Assembly: GCA_036320915.1 (NCBI GenBank) | Contig: JAXBDG010000006.1 | Location: 310,001 to 374,000, forward strand | Reading direction: 5' to 3' | From: Linnemannia elongata | Taxonomy: Eukaryota; Mortierellomycota; Mortierellomycetes; Mortierellales; Mortierellaceae | DNA: 64,000 nucleotides | Part shown: one piece after another, positions 55,734-64,000 of the stretch | Layout: each line of letters begins with the position of its first letter | How positions within the stretch are numbered: position 1 is the stretch's first letter | Notes under the pieces: generated by a model | The model's input: the letters and a program-made list of their open reading frames with translations, nothing else | Databases searched by the model: none | What the model was told of the DNA's origin: nothing | Made by a program: the position numbers and the translations under genes

Positions 55734-56439
55734 ACATGTTCACTCGCCCACTCGATCTCCTCTAACCTTATTATTTTTCCCCTCTCTTCCGAAATAATTT
55801 CTAGTGGTGGACAAACGCAACCTCAAAGGCATTCGACGAGAAGGCTCAGTGCTACGTGAACCAGTATGGTAACTTCACCATCAAGGGCCCTGATGGCAAG
55901 GATCACAACCTCAACGGTCAATTGACTTTGGGAGAGAACTTGGCTGATAACGGTGGTCTCAAGATGGCCTTCCGTGTCTGGCAGTCACGTGCCAAGTCTG
56001 ATCCCAACGGCAAGAAGTAAGTGTCGGCTCTTTTTTTTTTTTTTTTTTTTTTTCTACTCCCATTTTTTTGGCGTGACTGATCTGAGTGCACAATCATGGT
56101 GCAAAGCATAAAAAAAATGATGCATTGATCTAATCGACTTTATTTCTCTCTTTTTCTTACTCTCTGGTCTTGTTCCTTTCAACCACCAGGATCAAGAACT
56201 TCAAGCTCCCAGGACTGGATGCCTACACGCCCGAACAACTCTTCTTCATCGCATACGGCCGTCTCTGGTGCAACAAGATGCGTCCCACCGCACTCCTCAA
56301 CCAGGTCAGGACCAACCCCCATTCCCCCGCCAAGTGGCGTATCAACGGTGTTGCCCAGAACTCGCCTGATTTTGCAAAGGCTTTCAAGTGTAAAGCGGGT
56401 GCTCCTATGAACCCTGCCAAGAAGTGTGAGGTGTGGTAG
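53164..56439 (+). CDS. Secreted M13 (neprilysin-like) zinc metallopeptidase, copy 2
   Basis: Seven exons (53164..53277, 53466..53565, 53800..53882, 54061..55497, 55621..55674, 55805..56016, 56190..56439) give 749 residues. Exons 2-7 have exactly the same lengths as in copy 1, and all intron phases agree. The signal peptide is VAAKLQLLMAIGVALSVVQA. The zinc site is H575-E576-I-G-H579, divided by intron 4, with E640 and D644 in GENLADNGG. The substrate-binding motif is NAYY, closer to the family norm than in copy 1. The C-terminal CxxW motif is KKCEVW. Intron 3 carries a C25 tract (53907-53931), and introns 5 and 6 carry long T runs. It pairs tail to tail with SLR F. Extracellular peptide cleavage is predicted; natural substrate unknown. 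Confidence 0.94.
53907..53931. repeat. Poly(C) tract, 25 nt, in M13 intron 3
   Basis: Uninterrupted C25 within the intron 53883..54060. Confidence 0.95.
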
Positions 56440-56706
56440 ATGTTGGTTCTTAGAAAATCGGAGAAAGATATCAGAAATAGGGGAGCATTTGAAGTGGACC
56501 TAAAGAACTATTATCCTAATTAATACACATACTTTTATTGTGCGAACGATCGTCGCCTGTCGATGACAACAAAAGACAAAAAAAAAAAACAAGTACGAGC
56601 GCCCGAATGATCAATAATGAGTGATACCACTCTGAATCATTCTACTCTCGCTCCTGATTTCGGTGAACCGTCGTAAATTGTTCACTTCACAACTTTATTC
56701 GTTCAT

Positions 56707-58752
56707 TCACACCAACACCTTTTTCTTCAACGCATCCAATGTTCTCTTAGCGGGATTATGTCCTTGGTTGGCAGCCTTAGAGAACCACTCCACGGCCTTT
56801 TCATAATCCTGGGGAACACCTTTGCCATTGTCGTAGAGAACGCCGATGCTGTACTGCGAGAGAGCATGGCCTTGATTGGCGGCTTTGAGGTACCATTCCA
56901 TCGCTTGTGTATAGTCTTGGAGAACACCTCGACCGTTGTCGTAGAGATACCCAACGTTGTATTGAGATCTGGCATGTCCTTGGTTGGCGGCCTTGAGATA
57001 CCATCCCATCGCTTGTGCGTTGTCTTGCCGAACACCTTCGCCAATGTCGTAGAGAAATCCGATGTTGCATTGCGAGAGAGCGTGTCCTTGATTGGCGGCC
57101 TTGAGGTACCATTCCATCGCTTGTGCATAGTCCTGGGGAACACCTCGGCCATTGTTGTAGAGAAATCCGATGTTGCATTGCGAGTCGGCATGTCCTTGAT
57201 TGGCGGCCTTGAGGTACCATTCCATCGCTTGCGCATAGTCCTGGGGAACACCTCGACCGTTGTCGTAGAGACACCCAATGTTGTATTGAGATCTGGCATG
57301 TCCTTGATTGGCAGCCTTGAGGTACCACTCCATCGCTTGTGTATAGTCTTGGGGAACACCTCGGCCATTGTTGTAGAGAAATCCGATGTTGCATTGCGAG
57401 AGAGCGTGTCCTTGATTGGCGGCCTTGAGGTACCATTCCATCGCTTGCGCATAGTCCTGGGAAACACCTCGGCCATTGTTGTAGAGAAATCCGATGTTAC
57501 ATTGCGAGTCGGCGTGTCCTTGATCGGCGGCCTTGAGGTACCATTCCATCGCTTGCGCATAGTCCTGGGGAACACCTCGGCCATTGTTGTAGAGAAATCC
57601 GATGTTACATTGCGAGTCGGCGTGTCCTTGATCGGCGGCCCTGAGGTACCAATCCATGGCTGTTGCGTAGTTCTGCGGGACACCGAATCCTTTGGCGTAG
57701 AGACCGCCTACCCTGTGCTGCCCAGCTGCGTCTCCTTGCTCGACAGCCTTGAAGTACCAATCCATGGCCGCCTGATAGTCTTGAGGAACTCCTCTGCCAT
57801 CCCTGTACATATCGCCAAGCGCGACCTGGGCCTTCTTGTCCCCAAGGCTGGCACTGATGCTGGTCTGCGCAATATCCATCTCCATTGGTAAATCAGTTGC
57901 CGTAATTTGGGGTCTTCCTAGCTGAGATCTGTTGTCACTGCCAGGATGAGGAGTGATTGGAGGTCCCTTGATGACTGGTGTTAGATCGTTCAGCACTTTT
58001 TGCGGACGTCGAGCTGAGGGGAACGCAAGAGGTCTGTCGATGTGAGTGTAGTTTTCCATCGCCGTCTCTACAAGACCATAGACTGGGTTCCGTCGGACGG
58101 AGGATATGGCCGCGGAAGGGACACTGGATGAGGACTCATTAACGAGTGAGGATATTGCGTTGGGCATGAATGTTGCATTTGTAGCAATGGGTGGGGACGC
58201 AGCACTAGGCGTTGAGGTGGCGTCATTGGATGCAACTTCGACCTTTACCGTGCTGCCGTCATGGGGTGACACTGGCTGAAACTCCGGCTCTCGGGCCTGA
58301 GGTGAAGCGACGCTATCATTGTCGGTCACTGAAGTATCTACGACCACATCCAAGACGATGCTAGGCAAGGCAGCGATCCTGCGAGGCAGAAGTCTTGGGT
58401 TTTGATGCATTGTCAGAGTAAAGAAACGTTAGCATAAGTGATTTTCTTGTTCCTAATCCCATCACCCATGTCATAGAATGAGCCCTAACTGAAGCATGCT
58501 CTGTACTTACATTCTAAGGTCCTTGCCCTTCAGAAATGGGACCACCTTGGTCTTATGACGAACTTGCACCGCGTTCTCGAACGCCTGGAGGATGTCATCC
58601 CAGAGCACGACGTCTTTGTTTGTGTCAGGGTCTACTAGAGTCTCAACGTGGTATATCTCCTCGGGGGTAGCGAGGGGAACAGAGTTGGGTGAGATACTCT
58701 TGTCCACCGATCGAATTGCCTGTACTTTCTCCTGAGGATAACCTCCTAGCAT
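56707..58752 (-). CDS. SLR F: N-terminal domain + Sel1-like repeat protein
   Basis: Exons complement(58511..58752) and complement(56707..58393) give 642 residues, with donor GTAAGT, acceptor CAAG and the standard phase. N-terminal domain: EEIYHVETLVDPDTNKDV, LWDDILQAFENAVQVRHKT, KVVPFLKG, LPRRIAALPSIV, LDVVVD. The NPVYGLVETAMENYTHI linker is intact. Ten Sel1-like repeats plus a cap follow. Repeats 3-7 are nearly identical at DNA level (units of ADSQCNIGFLYNNGRGVPQD type), indicating recent tandem growth. The repeats leave a 377-codon antisense frame open, which is a by-product. Predicted soluble solenoid adaptor. It faces the intact M13 gene tail to tail, the only pair in the window with both partners intact. 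Confidence 0.9.
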
Positions 58753-59552
58753 TTTTTTTTTTTTTTTTTTATGTGTAGAGTGACTATGTAGATGAAGAGA
58801 GATAAATGGACTGTTGGACTAGATGGTTTTTGTTGTGACCTGCGATGGAGTAGTGAATGATGATGGCGATGTCCTTGAGATGAGAAGGAAGCGGATGCTG
58901 ATGACGATGGGAGAGTGGTGACTGAGCGAAATAGGGGTGTGTGAAAAAAATAGAGTGAGAGAAGGTGGGAGAAAGGTGGAGAAAAGTGGGAGAAAGGAGA
59001 AAGGGAGAAGAGGGGACAAGATTGTGGTCTGTGAAGGGAAGAAAAAGGAAAGAAAAATATTTTCCCAAACATGCATTCCTCCCGCCTGTGCCACCATGGG
59101 AGGGGCAATGACCAAGGTAACGATTGAGTACAGCAATGGAAGGTTCTAAGCAACAGCGACGCTTTGGTCCACTTCATGCAAATTGTGAACAAAAAAAATA
59201 AGCAGCATTCATTCGCCATGTTGCTTTAGCCTTCTCCCCTCTCCCTCTCCTCTCATTCATTCCCTCTCTTTCTTCGCACTCTCCATTTTCCTTTCTTCTC
59301 CCAGTCTTCGATTTTCAGTCATCCATCATCCTTCATTCATGGAAGAGAGGCCAACGGTTAGCATGCACGATGATTGATCAACAAAATAACGTGGCGAGGT
59401 ATAGTTGCTGAGATGAATATCGGTAACACCGTGTCTCCCATGAGATTTCATCAATGGGGTTTCAAGGTATGATTCCGGTCCACACCTATCAATCAACCTA
59501 CAGAAACTTCTAATTTGGGTTTATTCATCTCGCGCTTAACATTCTTTCACTC
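58753..59552. other. SLR F upstream region and SLR G 3' flank
   Basis: Holds a T18-type run at 58754-58770 next to the ATG, a leader, the inverted proximal SLR block (59065-59112, core CCTCCCATGGTGGCACA on the minus strand) and GAAGGTTC (59139-59146). 59370-59420 is similar to 62224-62272 beyond SLR H, showing that G and H were duplicated with their 3' flank. Confidence 0.5.
59139..59146. promoter_or_regulatory. GAANNTTC palindrome upstream of SLR F
   Basis: GAAGGTTC, a heat-shock-element-like inverted unit. It recurs at 61496-61503 (SLR G), 63982-63989 (SLR H) and, as GAACCTTC, at 35819-35826 (SLR E), some 230-390 nt before each start. Confidence 0.4.
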
Positions 59553-61263
59553 TTACTTATCAGGCATCCCCTTATCTTTCAACGCCCTCAAACACTTCTT
59601 GGCAAACGCATGGCCTTGGTCAGCAGCCTTCTGGTACCACTCAGCAGCCTTGAGGTGGTCATATCCCACCCCACTACCATACTCATAAAGTGACCCAACC
59701 TTACACTGCGACCCCGCATCTCCTTGGTCAGCAGCCTTGCGGTACCAGACCATCGCCTGCACATAGTCCTTGGTCACACCTCGGCCATTGTAATAGAGAT
59801 CGGCAATCTCTCTTTGGGCGCGGATATTCCCACGGTTTGCGGCCAGGAGATACCAGTCCAACGATTGCGCATAGTCCTGGGGAACGCCTTGGCCGTACTG
59901 GTAGAGTTCACCTAGTCTGATCTGGCCGATGGGATCTCCTTGCTCCGCGGCTTGGAGGTACCAGTCGAAGGCTGCCTGGTCGTCTCGTGGGACGCCATTG
60001 CCGTCCCTGTACATGTCACCGAGCGCGACTTGCGCGGCCGCCTCGCCTTGGCTGGCGCTTATACCCAGCTGAGCCAAGTCCTTCTTTGCAGCGATTGTTG
60101 TGTTTTGGGATCCACGCAGGAGAGAGTTGTTGCCGATGTCTGAATGGGGTGGAACTGAAAGATCTTTGGCGAGTCGCGCTTGCTCGTTCGTGGCTGCTTG
60201 TGGTCCTCGAGCGGACGGGGACGCAAGGGGTCTGTCGATGTGGGTGTAGTTTTCCATCGCCGTCTCTACAAGACCGTAGACTGGGTTCCGACGAACAACG
60301 GAGGAGGTGGTTGTGGTATTGTTGTCATGGGAGACAACAACGTTCTCGGTCATGTTCACATCCCCCCGCCGCAAACCTGCTGCTGCTCCTTCCGACACAC
60401 TCGCCTGTGGACCTCGAGCTGACGGGAACGCAAGGGGTCTATCGATGTGGGTGTAGTTTTCCATCGCAGTCTCTACAAGACCGTAAACTGGGTTCCGCCG
60501 GACAGCGGAAGTCGCATCAGAGGGGGTTTCCTGATATAGAAAAATCGTAGAATCTGTTAGTTTCCTGTTCGCCTTGTACAATAAATGACACTCACAAATG
60601 AAAACGAACAGGTGGATCTTGGGGAAAAGCTACCTTCGAGTCGATTACTGAAGTATCGATAATCACATCTAGAATGGCGTCCGGTATAGCGGCGATCCGG
60701 CGAGGCTGAAGACTATTGGGCATTTCACATAAAATGTTTTGTTTTGGCCACTAAACCCCGATTAGCCAACTATTCAGGTCAACAATCCTTGTTCTACACC
60801 CATGCAATCCCCGCTCACAGCTGGATTAGCGGTTAATTTTTTAACATCATTTTGGTTGAAAGGCACAATATGTAGTTTTTTTTTCATTTTCAAGAGAGAT
60901 GGATATCAAATCGCCTTTTTTTTTCTTTCCTTCTCACGTTCAAAGCTACGCCTACGCCATATGTCGATAATCAACATGAGCTACATAGATTACATACATA
61001 GTGAAATCTTTGCCTTTCAGGAACGGAACAACCCTTGTCTTGTGTCGTACCAGGTCTGCATTCTTGAATGCCTGGAGGATATCATCCCAGAGCACGACCT
61101 CCTTTTGCGTCTCGGGGTCGAGCTGGGTGTCGATGTGGATCGCTTCTTCTGGAGTGGCGAGAGGAACAGTGCTGGGCAGGATACTCTTGTCGACAGAGCG
61201 GAATGCCTGGACTTGGGCCTGAGGGGTGTCTCCTTGGATAATTTTTCGGAGTGTTGAGTACAT
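59553..61263 (-). CDS. SLR G: short Sel1-like repeat protein, MITE in intron 1
   Basis: Exons complement(60998..61263), complement(60634..60712) and complement(59553..60530) give 440 residues. Intron 1 occupies the usual SLR position but carries a 153-bp MITE that abuts the acceptor. Intron 2 (60531..60633) is specific to this copy. N-terminal domain: EEAIHIDTQLDPETQKEV, LWDDILQAFKNADLVRHKT, RVVPFLKG, QPRRIAAIPDAI, LDVIID. The NPVYGLVETAMENYTHID linker occurs twice, about 60 residues apart. Only four Sel1-like repeats and a cap follow (LGDMYRDGNGVPRDDQAA...). The start at 61263 (MYSTLRKIIQGDTPQ) is chosen by alignment to paralogues, though the frame is open further upstream. Function unknown. 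Confidence 0.82.
60716..60868. mobile_element. MITE copy 2 in SLR G intron 1 (TA-flanked)
   Basis: 153 bp, flanked by TA at 60714-60715 and 60869-60870, with TIRs TTGGGCATTTCA and TTGTGCCTTTCA. The left TA is part of the minus-strand TAG 3' splice site of SLR G exon 2, so target duplication kept the acceptor. Confidence 0.82.
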
Positions 61264-62383
61264 GTGTAGGAAACGAGGTGGATATTGACGGCAGTTGAGG
61301 GAGGGAGACGAGTGAGTGAGAGGATAAAGGGGAGAAGAAAAAACACAAGAGCAAGGGTAGGGAAGGCTATATGTAGGGAGGGCGAAGAGAAGCCAAAAGT
61401 CAGAGGGAAAATAAGGGGGGGCGAGGGGTGAATTCGACGATCTCCACAGGGTCGGGTGTGGAGCGAAGGAGGAATGCGAGTAGGCTCGACCTATGGAAGG
61501 TTCCATTCAACGAGACAAACATTTACTACCCTCATGGTCCATGTTCTATGCAAGTCATGCAAAACATGTCGATCAAAATAAAACGGTAAACAAGATGGCG
61601 ATGAAAGGAATGCGAGCAATACCAAGAGGAGGAGGAGGGACGAGGAGGTTGTTTGTTGCTGGCGTGCATAAGATCCTTGAACAAATATTGAACAACAAAA
61701 GACTCTCCTTGTCACCGAGAGGAATGTTCTAAAGCATGATCAAAACAACGGCTCGCGACAAAGGTCTAGGCCAGGGTCGATGCAAAATAAACCATTTGCA
61801 TTGCAACCCTTTTGCCTACGTGTTTTGATCGACAGATCAATGGAAGCATGGGACTGACATTCGTTCATTGCAAACAAAGACCGACCCCTTAAATCCCGTT
61901 GTCCCCTTCTCGATGCTCCTACTCTACTTGGCTCGCTCATTCTCCTTGTCACGGCCTGTTTGCATACCTCTCCGCCATTCGCGCTTGCTGTCACTCTTCG
62001 TTCTCTCTGCTCCATGGCTTCTCGTTCAAAGAGAGAGGAGTGGCTGTCGGGAGTGAGAGGTGATTGGAGGATCAAGCGATGGTGCCTGAATCCAATATAC
62101 TAATTGTTGGTACAAACCTTCCTCCCTTGCATTCTCACACTCCTGCATCTCCTGACTTTCATTACGGCTGGGATTGAAGATGATTGGACGACCAAAAAAG
62201 CGATTTTACCTTAATGTCGTTCAATGATCAGTAAAATAACTTGGCAAGGGATGGTTCCTGAGATGAATAACGGACGATCTGCACCGATTTTGAGGTTCCC
62301 ATGTCCCCCTCGAAGGATACGATTTTAACGAAAAAGAATGGTGTCTACGAACCATCCGTTTTTTTTTATTCTAGTATTTTGGT
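61264..62383. other. SLR G upstream region and SLR H 3' flank
   Basis: CT/AG-rich leader to about 61440, then GAAGGTTC at 61496-61503. 61600-62220 has no recognised gene. 62224-62272 is the flank block shared with 59370-59420. Confidence 0.4.
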
Positions 62384-63700
62384 CTAATTAACAACAACAC
62401 CCTTCAACTCTTTAAGTTTGTTCTTGGAGCCTACGTGTCCCATGTCAGCGGCCTTTCGATACCACGCCACGGCATCTTCATAGCTCTGGGTAACACATCG
62501 CCCATATTCATACATAATGCCGACGCAGAACATAGCCAAGACATGTTCTCCTTGGACAGCCTTGAGGTACCACTCCAAGGCTCGTGCATAATCCTGAGAT
62601 ACACCTCGACCATGGCCGTAGAGAACCCCGATATTGTATTGGGCGTCAACATGTCCTTGGTCAGCGGCCTTGAGATACCAATCCATTGCTTGCATGTAGT
62701 TCTGGGGCACACCATAACCATAGTAGTAAAGTGCGCCTATCCTGTGCTGAGCATCTGGATCCCCTTGCTGTGCCGCCTTGAGATACCAATCGATAGCGGC
62801 GTGGTAATTCTGTGGGACTACCTTGCCATCCTTGTATATGTCACCCAATTCGACCAAAGCCGTCTTGTCTCCTTGGCTGGCACTGATAGTAGTCTGGACC
62901 AAGTCCCTCGCCATTGGTGTGTGGATTGATGTGCTTCGTCGTGTTTGCAGCTGAGGGTTGTTGCCGTTTTCTGGGTAGGGAGGAACTAAAAGGTTCTTAG
63001 TGGTAGGAGAATGGTCATCCAGAGATGCGTGTGGTCCTCGAGCCATCGGGAATGAAACGGGTTTGTCGATATGAGAATAGTTATCCATTGCTGTCTCTTC
63101 AAGGCCATATACAGGGTTGCGTCTGACAGCGGAGGTGGTAGTGTCCTGAACGGTACCTTTCTCCTGGCCCGTACTTTCCTTATCCGACGGCAGCACCGGC
63201 ACCGACTCTTCCGGCACACTCTTCGGTGGTGAGTTCTCCTGGTCGATCAATGGACCAACAACGACCACATTCAGGACAGTATCCGGCACGGCGGCAATCC
63301 TGCGAGGCTCGAGGCTATGTACGGTTCATTGATAATGAAGTATAGAAATATTATAAGTCATATACGCTATTTTTGCTTTCTCCTCTCTTATTACCCATCC
63401 TTGTCCTAACCTTTCCCCATCACCCTGAAATGCAATTCGCACCACCACTTACATTCTAAAGTCCTTCGTTTTCAAATAGGGGACTATCTTGGTATTATGA
63501 CGAACTTGTACAGCGTCCTCAAACGCCTGGAGGATATCATCCCACAACACAACCGGCTTTTGTGTCTCGGGGTCAACATGGCATTCGACGTGGAAGATAT
63601 CGTCTGGGGTCGGGGGTGGGATAGAGGAAGTAGGGAGGTTTTTATCAACAGCGCGAATGGCTTGTGTGAGTTCCTGAGATGGGACTTCGCCTGGGAGCAT
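62384..63700 (-). CDS. SLR H: short Sel1-like repeat protein
   Basis: Exons complement(63453..63700) and complement(62384..63314) give 392 residues, with donor GTAAGT, acceptor CATAG and the standard phase. The N-terminal domain is the most diverged of the set (DDIFHVECHVDPETQKPV, LWDDILQAFEDAVQVRHNT, KIVPYLKT, EPRRIAAVPDTV, LNVVVV). The linker reads NPVYGLEETAMDNYSHID, with conservative changes only. Four Sel1-like repeats and a cap (VGSKNKLKELKGVVVN) follow. The third and fourth repeats depart from consensus (KAVQGEHVLAMFCVGIMYEYG), unlike the homogenised arrays of SLR1 and SLR F. It may represent an older family member. Function unknown. Confidence 0.87.
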
Positions 63701-64000
63701 TTTTCTGGTAGTGTCGTGTGGTGTGAGCGTAAGTGGGGAGTGTAATTGGAGAGACGATGTGCAGTCTGCTTATGATGGAGGTTGATGATGATGGTGATGA
63801 GAAGGAAGTGAATGTACGAATGGGTGAATGTATAGAAACAAGCCGGAGGTTGAGAGTGAGAAGGACCAGAGTGACGAATTTCAAAGGACGAGAAAGAGGA
63901 GAGGGAAGGAACGACCTTGCGAAGCGTCACAGAAACAAGGAGGGAATGTGCTGAGGTACCTCATGGGAATGAGGATCGATAGAAGGTTCCACTCGGGCAA
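63701..64000. promoter_or_regulatory. SLR H upstream region
   Basis: Leader and promoter of SLR H up to the window edge; contains GAAGGTTC at 63982-63989. No further gene seen. Confidence 0.4.

Noticed and set aside
56750..57800. Regular ~108-bp repeats considered as a CRISPR-like or satellite array
   Set aside because: They translate to Sel1-like protein repeats with codon-position variation; eukaryotic context.
56758..57891. 377-codon open frame on the + strand opposite SLR F
   Set aside because: It is the antisense of the Sel1 repeat array; the 108-bp unit happens to lack stops in that frame, and similar antisense frames occur in SLR1, SLR2 and SLR4.
1..64000. tRNA and rRNA genes
   Set aside because: No B-box-like GGTTCGAANCC with matching cloverleaf arms and no rRNA cores were noticed by eye; a tRNAscan-type search was not possible.

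Overview
The window is nuclear DNA from a filamentous fungus, most likely Mortierellomycotina (Mortierella/Linnemannia group). The evidence is split GT-AG genes, a fatty-acid elongase very close to the Mortierella alpina type, and large lineage-typical families: Sel1-like repeat (SLR) proteins with a private N-terminal domain, F-box/leucine-rich proteins, M13 peptidases and a NACHT-WD40 protein. No rRNA, tRNA or CRISPR array was recognised.

Layout. 1-9.4 kb holds housekeeping genes: a partial fatty-acid elongase (-), the N-terminal half of Golgi tether subunit COG5 (-), and mitochondrial inner-membrane MDM31 (+). 10-25 kb is an SLR array on the + strand (SLR1, SLR2, a truncated SLR3, and SLR4 with an in-frame stop). 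It is interleaved with decayed pieces of M13 metallopeptidase genes and one F-box gene (18.7-20.3 kb). 25.2-27.8 kb is a Crypton-type tyrosine recombinase. 28.7-35.5 kb holds an M13 relic, an intact secreted M13 peptidase, and a decayed SLR gene pointing back at it. 36.2-38.0 kb is a second F-box gene. 38-52 kb is a decayed, transposon-rich interval: integrase relic, frameshifted NACHT-pentapeptide-WD40 (NLR-like) gene, retropepsin relic split by a MITE, a poly(A)-tailed retrocopy with target-site duplication, and a Fanzor/TnpB-like nuclease relic. 53.2-63.7 kb holds an intact M13 peptidase followed, tail to tail, by three intact SLR genes (F, G, H) on the - strand.

How it fits together. The recurring theme is an SLR gene and an M13 peptidase gene arranged tail to tail. 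It is intact at 53.2-58.8 kb, half decayed at 30.6-35.5 kb, and present as SLR plus M13 C-terminal relic at 10.9-14.0, 14.7-17.1 and 17.8-18.1 kb. The pair has evidently been copied as a unit, with the members later lost, truncated or recombined. SLR paralogues share an N-terminal domain interrupted by an intron at an identical phase, an NPxY-containing linker and conserved upstream blocks. Whether the pair is a functional module or only a duplication passenger cannot be told from sequence alone.
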